A stretch of DNA of 64,000 bases from Brachybacterium sp. FME24 (GCF_014897705.1 NZ_JABUXV010000001.1:372001-436000), one strand, 5' to 3'. Positions 35,609-45,094 are shown, counted from the first letter of the stretch. Notes: generated from the letters alone by a model not told the origin. A program made the numbers and translations.

Positions 35609-36417
35609 GCACCCACGCGCAAGCCTCTGCGACCCTGCCGCGGCGGCCGACGCATCGTGTGCGGACCGCGCTGATCCTCGCAGCCCTCATCGCCTTCTCG
35701 GTCGCGACCTGCCTCCCGGCCATCGGCGGGGTGGAGATCGACCTGGAGTCGATCACCCGGAACTGGCGCAACGGTGCGAGCAAGCTCCAGCAGCTGGCGC
35801 AGCCGAACCTCGCATTCCTCCCGCGCACCCTGGGACCGATGCTGGAGACCCTGGCGATGGCCGTGGTCGGCGCCGTCACGGCCGCGCTGGTGTCGATCCC
35901 GGTGACGCTGTGGGCCGCGCGCCCGTCGAATCCGCACACGGTCACTCGGCAGCTGGTGCGGTTCGTGGTGAACATCGTGCGCTCCGTGCCGGATCTGGTC
36001 TACGCGACGATCCTGGTGGCGATGATCGGCGTGGGCACCCTGCCGGGAGTGGTCACGCTGATCCTGTTCGACATCGGCGTGGTCATCAAGCTGGTCTCCG
36101 AGGCGATCGACTCGACCGACCATCCCTACCTCGAGGCGGGCAGGGCCGCCGGGGGGACGCAACTGCAGATCAATCGGCGCACCGTGCTGCCGCAATCCTG
36201 GCCGCTGCTGACGAACCAGTGGCTCTACTCCCTCGAGCTGAACGTGCGCATCTCGGCGATCCTCGGCATCGTCGGCGCGGGCGGCATCGGGAGGCTGCTC
36301 GACGAGCGGCGTGCCTTCTATGCCTATGAGGACGTCTCGCTGATCATCCTGGAGATCCTGATCGTGGTGGTGCTGATCGAGCTGCTCTCGACCACGCTGC
36401 GCAAGAGGCTGCGATGA
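35605..36417 (+). CDS. phnE: PhnE-type ABC transporter permease, first copy
   Basis: 270 residues, six membrane helices. The permease loop ([24 protein letters not shown]) carries the E-A-G-x9-G core, and [23 protein letters not shown] is typical of PhnE. GTG start overlapping phnC by four bases and its stop overlapping the second permease by four. The end segment [23 protein letters not shown] matches the family. Confidence 0.9.
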   Translation: MSTHAQASATLPRRPTHRVRTALILAALIAFSVATCLPAIGGVEIDLESITRNWRNGASKLQQLAQPNLAFLPRTLGPMLETLAMAVVGAVTAALVSIPVTLWAARPSNPHTVTRQLVRFVVNIVRSVPDLVYATILVAMIGVGTLPGVVTLILFDIGVVIKLVSEAIDSTDHPYLEAGRAAGGTQLQINRRTVLPQSWPLLTNQWLYSLELNVRISAILGIVGAGGIGRLLDERRAFYAYEDVSLIILEILIVVVLIELLSTTLRKRLR

Positions 36418-37283
36418 GCGCCGCTGCCCGCCCCCAGCTCCGGCCCCCCTCGCCGGCGGCAGACCGCGGCGCGCCCTCACTGCCGCCGCGCCCCTCTCGC
36501 ACGGGTCCCACCGTGGCGGCGGTGATCGCGGGCGTGATAGTGGTGCTGGCGACGATCGAGCTGGACATCTCCTGGACGTCGCTCGGCGAGATCCCCGGTC
36601 GCGTCGCGAATTATCTCGTCCTGCTGTTCGCCGAGCCGAACTGGGAGAAGCTGCCGCGCGCGCTGTTCGAGACCTGGCGGTCGGTGTCGATGGCCTGGCT
36701 GGGAGCTATCGGCTGCGTGGCCCTGTCGATCCCGCTGGGCATCCTGGCGGCGCGGGGCGTCGGGCCGGCCTGGGTGCGCCTGCCGCTGCGCTGGCTGTTC
36801 GCCATCATCCGCGCCGTGCCGGAGGTCGTGATCGCCCTGGTGCTGCTCACCGTCACCGGGCTCACGCCGTTCACCGGCGCTCTCGCGCTCGGCATCGCCG
36901 GGATCGGCACCCAGGGCAAATGGGTCTACGAGACCGTCGAATCGGTCCAGGAGGGCGCCTCCGAGGCGGTCCGTGCCGCCGGCGGCTCCACGGCCGAGGT
37001 GGCGCGGTGGGCGCTGTGGCCGGCGGCTGCGCCGTCGTTGATGTCCTTCGCGCTCTACCGCTTCGAGATCAACATCCGCACCTCGGCGGTTCTGGGGCTG
37101 ATCGGTGCAGGTGGCATCGGCACTATGCTCTCGAACTACACCAACTACCGGGAGTGGGACACGGTGGGCATGCTGCTGATCGTGGTCGTCGTGATCACGA
37201 TGCTGATCGATCTGATCTCCGGCAGCATCCGGCGCCGGATCATGGAAGGAGCGCGCCCTCGTGTCGTGGACCGGACCCGCTGA
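36414..37283 (+). CDS. phnE: PhnE-type ABC transporter permease, second copy
   Basis: 289 residues. A Pro/Arg-rich N-terminal tail (about 1-35) and six helices. RAVPEVVIALVLLTVTGLTPFTG and the loop SVQEGASEAVRAAGGSTAEVARWALWP parallel the first copy but diverge strongly in sequence, so a heterodimeric channel is likely, as in other two-PhnE systems. It overlaps the downstream regulator by 23 bases. Confidence 0.9.
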   Translation: MSAAARPQLRPPSPAADRGAPSLPPRPSRTGPTVAAVIAGVIVVLATIELDISWTSLGEIPGRVANYLVLLFAEPNWEKLPRALFETWRSVSMAWLGAIGCVALSIPLGILAARGVGPAWVRLPLRWLFAIIRAVPEVVIALVLLTVTGLTPFTGALALGIAGIGTQGKWVYETVESVQEGASEAVRAAGGSTAEVARWALWPAAAPSLMSFALYRFEINIRTSAVLGLIGAGGIGTMLSNYTNYREWDTVGMLLIVVVVITMLIDLISGSIRRRIMEGARPRVVDRTR

Positions 37284-38118
37284 CGCCCCGTTGACCGCTC
37301 GGGTCGCGGCGCTGGGCCCGTCGTTCCATCCCAGCGAACGGCTGGTGGTCGACCGGATCACCGCGGATCTCGCCGGGGCCGTGGACTGCACGGCCCAGCA
37401 GCTCGCCGAGCAGGTCGGGGTGGGTCGGGCCTCGGTGGTCCGCACCGCCCGGGCACTCGGGTACGACGGCTACCCCCAGATGCGGGTGGCGCTGGCGCGC
37501 GAGCTGTCCTTCGATGAGGCCGACGAGCAGGACGCAGAGGGGGACGTCGGCTCTGTGCGCAGCTCGATCCTGCGCTTCGCCCGGACGCTGCCGCGGGTGA
37601 CGGCGGCGCTGTCCGAGGACGCCGTGGACGAGGTCGTCGCGGCGCTCGATGAGGCGGATCGGGTGGTGATCGCGGCGTCCGGGCTGTCGGTGCCGCTGGG
37701 TCTGAGTGCGGCGATGCGGCTGAGCGCCGCTGACCGGCCGGTGGAGTTCCTGCCTGATGCCCTGTCGCAGCTGATCGCGGCGCGGCGGCTCCGTGAGGGG
37801 TCGGTGTGTCTGGTGATCTCGGGTTCCGGCGCGAATCCGGCCTCGCTCGACGTCGCTGCCGAGGCCCGCAGGGCCGGTGCCCGGGTGCTCGCACTGACCT
37901 CCTTCGCCTCCGCGCCGCTGGTGGAGCTGGCGGATACGGCCCTGGTGGTGCCGACCGTGCACGAGTCGTTCTCCGACGAACTGAGGCAGACCTCCCGCGT
38001 CGCGCTCACCCTGGTGCTCGAGTCGGTGGTCGAGCTGCTGGTCGCGCGCCGCGGTGAGCAGGGCCGGGAGGCGCGGGCCTCCTTGATGGCCCTGCTCGGC
38101 GAGCGGATCAGCGAGTAG
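37261..38118 (+). CDS. RpiR/MurR-family transcriptional regulator
   Basis: 285 residues. An N-terminal HTH_6 domain (about 15-75, TAQQLAEQVGVGRASVVRTARALGYDGYPQMR) precedes a SIS phosphosugar-binding domain (about 110-250, VVIAASGLSVPLGLSAAMRL and LVISGSGANPAS). RpiR proteins sense phosphorylated sugars. Its placement at the end of the phn-like operon, with a GTG inside the previous gene, indicates co-expression and suggests that the imported compound or its product is a sugar- or polyol-phosphate. It converges with the FGGY kinase with an 11-base overlap. Confidence 0.9.
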   Translation: MSWTGPADAPLTARVAALGPSFHPSERLVVDRITADLAGAVDCTAQQLAEQVGVGRASVVRTARALGYDGYPQMRVALARELSFDEADEQDAEGDVGSVRSSILRFARTLPRVTAALSEDAVDEVVAALDEADRVVIAASGLSVPLGLSAAMRLSAADRPVEFLPDALSQLIAARRLREGSVCLVISGSGANPASLDVAAEARRAGARVLALTSFASAPLVELADTALVVPTVHESFSDELRQTSRVALTLVLESVVELLVARRGEQGREARASLMALLGERISE

Positions 38119-39685
38119 CCGAGGGCTTGCTCGACAGGGCACGAACCTGGGCGACCGCGCTGTAGAGCGCACGATGGGCCGAGCGCTGGGCGGCATGGCC
38201 GACCACGGCCGGCGCCTCCGGATCCACGATGCGACCCTCCTCCTGCACGGCGAGCGGGCGGATACGGTGCTGGAGCCCGAGAGCGTCCGCCCCCGCGAGG
38301 GCACAGCCCAGCAGCGCCGCATCTGCCCCGTGGACCGTGCGCACGGGGCGGCCCGTGACGTCGGCGAGGATTCGCAGCCACGGTGCGGAGGTGGCGCCGC
38401 CGCCCACGACCGTCAGCGGGCGGGACCCCTCGCCCGCACCGCCCGGGGCACACTGCTCCGATGCGTGCGACAGGGCGTGGGCGACGCCTTCGAGCACCGC
38501 GGCGTACAGGTCGATGCCACGGGTGTGGGGACCCATCCCGATGAGGGCGGCTCGCAGGTCGGCGTCGCGCACCGGGTAGCGCTCCCCGTGGATCGAGGGG
38601 AGGGCGAGCAGCCCCGTCGGCCCCCGGCCATCACGCCGTTCGCGGTCCTCCAGCAGGGCATCGGCCTGAGCGGGGGTGGCCCCCTTAAGCAGCGCCTCAC
38701 GAGCCCACGCCGCTGCGGCTCCGGCGGCCAGCACGGCGGAGATCCGCAGGACCGTTCGGGCGCTCCCGTCGCTCGATCCGAGTGCGAGATGGTGCGAGCT
38801 GCCCGCACCGGCCCCCTCGGAGGCCGGCAGCACCGAGGCGAGCCACCCGCTGGTGCCCAGGTAGGCGTAGTCCTCGCCCACGTCGAGGCCGACGAGTCCG
38901 AGCGTCGTCGCTGCGGCGTCCCCCGGGGCGAGCACCACGGGCAGTCCTGCCGGCAGCCCGAGCAGGTCCGGGGCGGAGGCGTCGGTGCGTCCGACGATCT
39001 GCCCCACGCCCGTCGTGAGAGCGGGGAGCAGCTGCTCCTCCAGGCCGGCGGCTCGCGCCACCGGTGCTGACCAGCTGCGATCGCGGGCATCGAGCAGACC
39101 GGTGGCGGCGGCGGTGGTGAGGTCGCACCAGAGCCCGCAGCCGAGCAGATGAGCGAGGTGGGCGGCGGGGCCGAACACCACGCCGCGGGCCCGCTGCACG
39201 GCCCCGGGGTCGGTGCGCGCGAGGCGTCGGAACATCGCGGCGCAGCTGGTGGCGTCCTGCAGATTGCCGGTCAGGTCGTTCCAGCTCGTGCCCGTGTCTC
39301 GCAGCTGCGCGTGCAGCTGGTCGGCGTCCTCTGCGGCGCGGGTGTCGCTGTACAGGATGGCGTGGACTGCCGCGCCCTCGGCGGTCTGGAGCACGAGGTC
39401 CTGCATCTGTCCGGTCATGCTCAGGGCCACGAGGTCACGGACATCGGGGAGATCGCCCAGGAGCTGCGTGATGACCGTGCGGGCGGCGCGCACCCAGTCG
39501 CCCGGGTTCTGCTCCGCTCCCCCGTCGTGCGTGGTGAGGGTGGCGTACGAGCCGGTCGCCTGAGCCGTGCTGGCGCCGTCGAGATCTATCAGGGCCGCTT
39601 TCACGGCGGAGGTCCCGAGGTCCAGGCACAGCAGAAGGGGCATAGGACAAGAGTAGAGGCGCGGATCGAGGAACCTGCCGGTCAC
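38108..39685 (-). CDS. FGGY-family carbohydrate kinase
   Basis: 525 residues from the GTG at 39685, which has GGAGG six bases upstream; the conventional start would be the ATG at 39643 (MPLLLCLDLGTSAVKAAL), which has no ribosome site. FGGY N-domain phosphate-binding loop DLGTSAVKA, substrate region SMTGQMQDLVL, and the catalytic Asp in LAPGDAAATTLG. The C-domain has GVAHALSHASEQC and VVGGGATSAPWLRILADVTG. It most resembles xylulokinase/gluconokinase-type enzymes; the sugar is not determined. Facing the RpiR gene, it probably belongs to the same catabolic module. Confidence 0.88.
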   Translation of the reverse strand: MTGRFLDPRLYSCPMPLLLCLDLGTSAVKAALIDLDGASTAQATGSYATLTTHDGGAEQNPGDWVRAARTVITQLLGDLPDVRDLVALSMTGQMQDLVLQTAEGAAVHAILYSDTRAAEDADQLHAQLRDTGTSWNDLTGNLQDATSCAAMFRRLARTDPGAVQRARGVVFGPAAHLAHLLGCGLWCDLTTAAATGLLDARDRSWSAPVARAAGLEEQLLPALTTGVGQIVGRTDASAPDLLGLPAGLPVVLAPGDAAATTLGLVGLDVGEDYAYLGTSGWLASVLPASEGAGAGSSHHLALGSSDGSARTVLRISAVLAAGAAAAWAREALLKGATPAQADALLEDRERRDGRGPTGLLALPSIHGERYPVRDADLRAALIGMGPHTRGIDLYAAVLEGVAHALSHASEQCAPGGAGEGSRPLTVVGGGATSAPWLRILADVTGRPVRTVHGADAALLGCALAGADALGLQHRIRPLAVQEEGRIVDPEAPAVVGHAAQRSAHRALYSAVAQVRALSSKPSATR

Positions 39686-39838
39686 GGCCTCCCTCCGGAG
39701 TGGGTCGGATTGCGCGTGAAGGGCTGCCCGGGTGGTCTGCGGTCAGTTCCTGTCCGCTCTGGTGGGCAGACTGCCTCCACGCGAGCGTCCTCCGACTCCG
39801 AGCTCCGGCGCTCGCCGCCCTGTCACCGGAGGAATCCC

Positions 39839-40300
39839 ATGAGCAGCACCATCCAGGTCACGTTCGATGCCCTCGATCCACGGTCCCTGTCGAGCTTCTG
39901 GAGGGAAGTGCTCGGGTACGTGCACCCCAATCCTCCGGGCGTGGACCTGCCTCCCGGCGCGGATCCCCTCGCAGCCTGGGACGAGTTCCTCGCCCGCAGC
40001 GGCGTCCCCGAGGAGCAGCGCAACAGCGCCTCCGCTCTCGAGGACCCGGAGGGCGTGGGCACGCGGATCTTCTTCCAGCAGGTGCCCGAGGGCAAGGCCG
40101 CCAAGAACCGGGTCCATCTCGATGTGCGCACGGCCTCCGAGCTGCGTGGCGAGGAACGCATGGAGGCGCTCGAGACTGAGTGCGCACGCCTGCTCGCCCT
40201 GGGCGCATCCCGGATCGCTCGCTACGAACCCGAGGCGCCGATGAGCATCGGATTCGTCGTGATGGCGGACCCCGAGGGCAATGAGTTCTGCCTGGATTGA
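39839..40300 (+). CDS. VOC-superfamily (glyoxalase-like) protein
   Basis: 153 residues, paired beta-alpha-beta-beta-beta modules: IQVTFDALDPRSLSSFWREVLGY at the start and MADPEGNEFCLD at the end. This is the glyoxalase_6-like actinobacterial subgroup. In such proteins metal ligands come from the first strand and the terminal Glu/Asp; here the first-strand His is replaced by a Thr-Phe pair, so metal binding is uncertain. CCGGAGGAA precedes the ATG. Stand-alone gene, function unknown. Confidence 0.82.
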   Translation: MSSTIQVTFDALDPRSLSSFWREVLGYVHPNPPGVDLPPGADPLAAWDEFLARSGVPEEQRNSASALEDPEGVGTRIFFQQVPEGKAAKNRVHLDVRTASELRGEERMEALETECARLLALGASRIARYEPEAPMSIGFVVMADPEGNEFCLD

Positions 40301-40313
40301 GCTCGCGTCACCG

Positions 40314-41273
40314 TCAGATCGCGTCCGCCCATCCGGCCGGGTCGTCGCCGTCCGGAACTGCGGCCAGGCTCATCCACAGCACCAGGATCTCCAGCCACTC
40401 TGCTTCGTCCGCAGTGAGGGGGCGGATCGATTCGTAGCCGTCCCGCAGGGCGCGCCGTGCGGTCGGGGTCGTCGGCCCCCAATCGGTGAACAGCGTGGCG
40501 AGGTAGACGCTGGCTTGCGCAAGGTCCGCCACCGGATGGTCGAGGCGTACCTCGTCGAAGTCGAGCACGGCGACCACCGTCTGGTCCCGGGTGAGGATAT
40601 TCGCGGCCCGGAAGTCCCCGTGCACGAGCTGGCGCCCGGTCTCGAGCACGGGAGCCTCCGCCCAGAGCGCGGCGAGACGGGCGGACGCCGCCGGCGCGGT
40701 CCCGGTGTCCCGCTCCTGGAGCCACTGCCCGACGCACTCCGGAAGGGCGGGACCCTTCGAGGTCAACGAGCGCACATCCTCCGGGAGCGCTGCGAGGGTG
40801 GGCCCGGAAAGGGTGCCCAGCGCCTGATGGATCCGCGCGAGGCTCGCCCCGGCCGCGTGGACCGCGGCCTTGTCGGTGACATCCAGCCAGTCCCCTGCCA
40901 GCTCGGGAAGCACCGCGAGGGACAGGGTCGTCGTGGGCCCCTCCAGCTCCACACGGACCGCACCGTCGGCCGAAGGGATCGGCGTCGCCACCGGCAGGCC
41001 CTGTGCGCCGAGCTCGGCGAGCAGCCGCGTCGACGCCTCCAGGGCGGAGAAGAGCCGGCCCTGCCGGGACCACTTCACCACCAGGGGCCCACGGTCGGAC
41101 TGCGCCCAGAGAATCGCGTTGTGCCCGCTGATCACCACCCGGGAGGACTCCTGCACGGCGATGCCCCAGGTGTCCTGGAGGGCGGCGGTCATCCAGGTGG
41201 TGGCGGCGGTGAGGTCGGGGAAGCCGAAGCGCTCACGCAGCGCGGTCTCCGGCTCGACGGTCTCCCACAGCAT
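40314..41273 (-). CDS. Aminoglycoside phosphotransferase-like (APH/choline kinase fold) kinase
   Basis: 319 residues. The conserved catalytic loop is HGDFRAANIL and the metal-binding Asp lies in VAVLDFDEVRLDHPVADLA. The nucleotide-binding Lys is in LVVKWSR. Such kinases phosphorylate antibiotics, choline, thiamine or sugars. The ATG at 41273 has GAGGA upstream; the ATG at 41294 lacks one. First of two adjacent APH-like genes on this strand. Confidence 0.85.
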   Translation of the reverse strand: MLWETVEPETALRERFGFPDLTAATTWMTAALQDTWGIAVQESSRVVISGHNAILWAQSDRGPLVVKWSRQGRLFSALEASTRLLAELGAQGLPVATPIPSADGAVRVELEGPTTTLSLAVLPELAGDWLDVTDKAAVHAAGASLARIHQALGTLSGPTLAALPEDVRSLTSKGPALPECVGQWLQERDTGTAPAASARLAALWAEAPVLETGRQLVHGDFRAANILTRDQTVVAVLDFDEVRLDHPVADLAQASVYLATLFTDWGPTTPTARRALRDGYESIRPLTADEAEWLEILVLWMSLAAVPDGDDPAGWADAI

Positions 41274-41440
41274 CGACAGTCCTCGCGGCAGCATGAGACC
41301 ACTGTAGGGACGCGGGACGGCGCGTCGTCGCGTCTCCACGACATCCACACAAGCGTGCCCGCAGATGGCGAGGGCGGGGGTGGCGCGGGAAGGGGCGGTA
41401 CCCGGTGGCAGGCCCCAACTCCCTGCGGGGCCCGATCGAC

Positions 41441-42358
41441 TCAAGTGGTGACCTCCACCGCACGTCGGAGCCGTTCGACGTCAGCGGGATCCCCCTCGTG
41501 CTGCGACTCCCAATAGAACGAGGCGACGAACCGCGCGAAGGACAGCTCCTCGGCGCGAGCGGCATCCGCCTGCGCGGCCTCGCAGAACTGCGCGATCACA
41601 TCGCGCAGCGCTGCGCGTGGATCTGCGGATGCCATCAGCGCCGCCAGCAGACCGCGCAGGATGGTGTGCGCCTCGTACTCGACCGGCGCACAGAGATAAC
41701 CGGGGTCGATCGCGATCCACACGCCATCATCTCGACGCAGGATGTTCTCCAGGCTCAAGTCGCCGTGGGTCAGCGTGGTCGATGCCTCGGCGGTGAGCCC
41801 CTCGACGATCCGTGCGGCTCGATGGAACGTCGCCTCCGGGAGAGCATTGCCGGCCGACCGCGCCTGCGCATGCTGCTCCTGGAGCATGGGAAGCCATCTC
41901 CGGGAGGTGTCGCAGAGTCGCGGTGCGTCCGGCGGCGCGGGCACGGAGGCGATCGTCCGTGCCACTGCCCCGGCGATGCGCGCGACCTCGAACCGATCGT
42001 TGTGCTCGGAGAGGGCCGGGCCGTCGAGTCGCTCGAGCAGCAGCGCGCGGGACTCCTCGTGGAACCGGAAGAGCCGGACCACGCCGTGCCCCGCGAGAGC
42101 GGCGAGCGCCAGGTTCTCCGTCGCGGGATCGGCGAGGGGAGAGACGATCTTCAGCGCGGCCTCACCCTCAGGTGCACCGTGGACCGGGATCACGATACTG
42201 GTGCCTCCGTAGCGGGGCGCGTCGCTCTGCCACAGATTCCATCGGGCGCAGACGTCGACGAAGTGCCCGGGCAGGGCCTCCAACCATGGCGCGGATGCCG
42301 GGTCGTGTCGGAGCAGTCGATTCCGGAAGGTCGGCTCGATTGCTAGCAGTGGCTGCAT
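41441..42358 (-). CDS. APH(6)/streptomycin-6-kinase-like phosphotransferase
   Basis: 305 residues. The catalytic loop is HGDLSLENILRRDDGVWIAIDPGYL, in which the IDP replacing the usual IDW/IDF, followed by the CAPVEYEAHTILRG region, is typical of the APH(6)/Strep-6-P family. An N-terminal lobe with ALKIVSP contains the ATP-binding Lys. True streptomycin kinases are found in producers and on resistance elements; chromosomal homologues often have no known substrate. Spaced 167 bases upstream of the other APH-like gene. Confidence 0.83.
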   Translation of the reverse strand: MQPLLAIEPTFRNRLLRHDPASAPWLEALPGHFVDVCARWNLWQSDAPRYGGTSIVIPVHGAPEGEAALKIVSPLADPATENLALAALAGHGVVRLFRFHEESRALLLERLDGPALSEHNDRFEVARIAGAVARTIASVPAPPDAPRLCDTSRRWLPMLQEQHAQARSAGNALPEATFHRAARIVEGLTAEASTTLTHGDLSLENILRRDDGVWIAIDPGYLCAPVEYEAHTILRGLLAALMASADPRAALRDVIAQFCEAAQADAARAEELSFARFVASFYWESQHEGDPADVERLRRAVEVTT

Positions 42359-42404
42359 CACCCCATCCTCGCAGGGGGCGTGGGCGAGCGAATGGCCGCG
42401 AGTT

Positions 42405-42884
42405 TCAATGGTCCGTCAGCTCGTCCAGAGCTGTGGCCAGAGCAACCATCCACGCGTCATGGGCCGAGGTGAGCTGCGAGGACGAGTCCGTCCATTGTTC
42501 GCTCGGGTGCCTCCACACGGGCCTCGTGACGATCTCCTCGGGTTCCCAGTCGTAGCGGGGCCAGACGTGAGCGTGGAGGAAGGCGTCGGCATTCCCGAGG
42601 ATCTCGAGGTTGACGCGTCGAAACCGAGGATCCCGGGCCGCGCAGACCCGCTCGACCGCTTCTCCCAGCAGGTCCATGCTTGACAGGAATCTGGCGCGCT
42701 CCGGGCGGGGAAGGTCGGTGAGCCGGTCGACGCCGGGCGCATCAGTGATCAGCACGCTGTAGCCGGGGAGGAACTGCACGTCGCCGATCACCGCGAAGCC
42801 CCCCGGCATCCGTCTCATCACCGTGGGGTTCTCGCCTCGTAAAGCGCTGCCGACTCTGTCCGATCGCCACTGATCCATAGGCAT
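42405..42884 (-). CDS. HIT-like domain protein
   Basis: 159 residues. The C-terminal half has NLEILGNADAFLHAHVWPRY, resembling the HIT-like H-x-H active site with the aromatic-Pro-Arg continuation seen in Ap4A-hydrolase-like proteins. The strand FLPGYSVLITDAPGVDRLTDLP also matches the HIT fold. The complete His triad is reduced to HAH, so catalytic ability is uncertain. ATG 42884 is chosen, with ATG 42878 as alternative. Encoded directly upstream of the APH(6)-like gene. Confidence 0.65.
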   Translation of the reverse strand: MPMDQWRSDRVGSALRGENPTVMRRMPGGFAVIGDVQFLPGYSVLITDAPGVDRLTDLPRPERARFLSSMDLLGEAVERVCAARDPRFRRVNLEILGNADAFLHAHVWPRYDWEPEEIVTRPVWRHPSEQWTDSSSQLTSAHDAWMVALATALDELTDH

Positions 42885-42954
42885 GACGCTATCGGCTTCC
42901 CTCGTGCGCTCGCGGCGCTGATGGAGTCTGCAGTGCACGCCCTACTCTGGGGCC

Positions 42955-43623
42955 ATGGATTGCTGGCAGCTCAGGACCCTCGATCAACTGCGTCGGGCCC
43001 TCCCCTCCAGCACCATCGAGCTGTACGGATCGGCGACAACCCCCGAGCTGCTCGACGGCTGGAGTGACCTCGACGTCGTCGTGCACGCGGCAGCGCCCTT
43101 CGATGTCGCTCGAGTCCTCGGAGGAACCGTCTGGTCATTCCAGGACTCATCGGACGAGGACGGCGTCCAGACAGTTCGCGTGGTCATGACCGATGGCCGC
43201 CGCGTCGACCTCAGCGTCCCCGGCGGCGGCGCATGCCTCCCTGCGCCGACGACGGACAACTCTCCACGTTTCGATTCGGCGCTGGCCGCCTCCAGATTCG
43301 GTCGAGGTGCCGACCTGATCGGGCTGCATCTCGTGCTGGGTGTGCTCCGTGATGCGCTGGTGCAATCGATGCTTCGAGCCGACCACCTGACGGGAACGAG
43401 TCCTCACCGCTCCTCCACCGCACTCGACACATGCGCAGGTTCGTCTCTCGAGCTGCTCCGGGCGCCACTTGGGCCGGGCACAGCGCTCGCGGTATACCGG
43501 CACTACAGCGACGTGCGCGCCGAGGTCGACCCGACGTTCGTCGCCGACCTCTCCGGGCTCTCACAGGTCCTGGCCCACGGATCCGACGATTCCTCCGGCG
43601 AGGCTCCCACTCATTCGGCGTGA
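42955..43623 (+). CDS. Nucleotidyltransferase-fold protein
   Basis: 222 residues. ELYGSATTPELLDGWSDLDVVVH contains the GSx...DxD signature of the Pol-beta/ANT nucleotidyltransferase superfamily, with a third acidic residue plausible in GRRVDLSV. The C-terminal half is helical, as in streptomycin adenylyltransferase or lincosamide nucleotidyltransferase-like proteins. Substrate unknown. It is divergent from the HIT-like gene and overlaps the convergent acyltransferase gene by 13 bases. Confidence 0.75.
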   Translation: MDCWQLRTLDQLRRALPSSTIELYGSATTPELLDGWSDLDVVVHAAAPFDVARVLGGTVWSFQDSSDEDGVQTVRVVMTDGRRVDLSVPGGGACLPAPTTDNSPRFDSALAASRFGRGADLIGLHLVLGVLRDALVQSMLRADHLTGTSPHRSSTALDTCAGSSLELLRAPLGPGTALAVYRHYSDVRAEVDPTFVADLSGLSQVLAHGSDDSSGEAPTHSA

Positions 43624-44996
43624 CCAGTCGGAGTTCTCACCGTGTCCATCTGCGCCACCGGGACCGGTGACGTGGGGGTCGGCCTGCGCGGTGCCCGGAT
43701 CCGCGCCAGCGCCGCCAGGATCGCCGCGAGGGCGATCACGACATGGAGCACGGTGGTGCCGGCCAGGAGCAGCACCAGAACACCGGTCAGGCCCAGCAGC
43801 ACCGCCTGCGCCGCGCGCCGGGCGGATGTCGTCGGCCGCGGGAGCCGGAGTCGCTCACTGCCGCCGAGAGCCCAGCCGACGGCGGCCGTCAGCAGGAAGG
43901 CGAGCGCGAGCCAGACCGGTCGCGTGAGCCACCATCCGAGGCTCGACGGCTCGGGAAGCACCAGGGCACCGTTCATCGCGAGGAACGCGGAGATGGCCGC
44001 CAACGTGAGCAGCGCCGTCAGGTTCCACAGGTAGATCGTCATGGTCCGCGCGGTGACGAACGCGGTGAACGCTGCGACGCGGGGCCTGATGCTGAGCTGC
44101 GTGATCCGGTCGCGCAGCAGGGAGAGGACCGCGGTCTGTGCCGCGCCCACGAGCAGCAGCGCTGTGGTGGGCGGGTTGAGGTTCGCGATCAGATCCGGCG
44201 AGAACACCCCGGCCGTGACCGTGCCGGCGAGCAGCATGCCCGCTGCGAGACCGCCCAGTGCGCGGGTGCGCCGGGAGAGGGCGTCGATGCGGCCCTCGGC
44301 GAGGAAGAAGCCCGCCTGCTGCAGCGCGAGCCAGACGAAGGCGATGTTCAGGTAGCCGATGGCGTCGATGCCGGTGACGGCTCGGAGCGCATCGACGAGC
44401 ACCGCCGAGGTGACCAGGCCGATCAGGGTGGCCCGCGGTGCCTTCTCATGCGCGACCAGGAGTGCGGGCAGCAGGGCCTGGCTGGCGAGGAAGACGCCGA
44501 GGAACCAGAGCGGCTCGCCGTAGCGGATACCGGTCTGCTGCACCAGATCGGGCGGGACGCCGATGCTCAGGAGGAACGCGAGCGCGATGCCCGCCGTGGC
44601 GATCGTCAGCACAGCGGGTACGAGGAGCCGGTGCACCCTGCCGACCACGAAGTCGACGGCGGTGCCGCCCTTCTCGCGCGTCCGGCGGTAGGCGAGCATC
44701 CCGGCGAACCCCCCGATCACGAAGAAGATCGGCATGACCTGCAGGAGCCACGTGAGCGGCGGGTACCAGGCGGCGCCGACGGTGGCGTACTCGAGGACGG
44801 GTCCCGACCTGTCGACGGTGACGCCGACCTGGAGGCCGTGCAGAGCGATGACGGCGACGACGCACAGCGCCCGCACCAGATCGATGCCCGTGTCCCGGGC
44901 AACGGGACGAGCCGGAACGGGGCGCTCCGCGGCGGCATGGACCGTCGCGGGGCGGGCAAACGGGGTAGGGCGCGTCGGCGCCTGGGCGATGGCCAT
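43611..44996 (-). CDS. Acyltransferase 3 (OafA/WecH-like) membrane protein
   Basis: 461 residues with about ten membrane helices. The family start DTGIDLVRALCVVAVIALHGLQ carries the conserved Arg and catalytic His, PIFFVIGGFAGMLAYRR is the second motif and the TAR-TMTIYLWNL segment follows. Such enzymes transfer acetyl or succinyl groups to cell-surface glycans or lipids. The ATG has AGGAGGAGA. It lies 98 bases downstream of the response regulator on the same strand and may be its target or part of its operon. Confidence 0.87.
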   Translation of the reverse strand: MAIAQAPTRPTPFARPATVHAAAERPVPARPVARDTGIDLVRALCVVAVIALHGLQVGVTVDRSGPVLEYATVGAAWYPPLTWLLQVMPIFFVIGGFAGMLAYRRTREKGGTAVDFVVGRVHRLLVPAVLTIATAGIALAFLLSIGVPPDLVQQTGIRYGEPLWFLGVFLASQALLPALLVAHEKAPRATLIGLVTSAVLVDALRAVTGIDAIGYLNIAFVWLALQQAGFFLAEGRIDALSRRTRALGGLAAGMLLAGTVTAGVFSPDLIANLNPPTTALLLVGAAQTAVLSLLRDRITQLSIRPRVAAFTAFVTARTMTIYLWNLTALLTLAAISAFLAMNGALVLPEPSSLGWWLTRPVWLALAFLLTAAVGWALGGSERLRLPRPTTSARRAAQAVLLGLTGVLVLLLAGTTVLHVVIALAAILAALARIRAPRRPTPTSPVPVAQMDTVRTPTGHAE

Positions 44997-45094
44997 GGGT
45001 CTCCTCCTGGGGTGATGACCCAGAGGTTATGGACGCGGCCGGACCCAGAACATCGCGCTGAGGTGCCGTCGTCGGCCCCTACCGCGGAGTGAGA

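Noticed and set aside
33777-37283. A phosphonate degradation (C-P lyase) operon
   Set aside because: No phnGHIJKLM, phnX/phnW or phosphite dehydrogenase is encoded nearby. Only the transporter class is shared.
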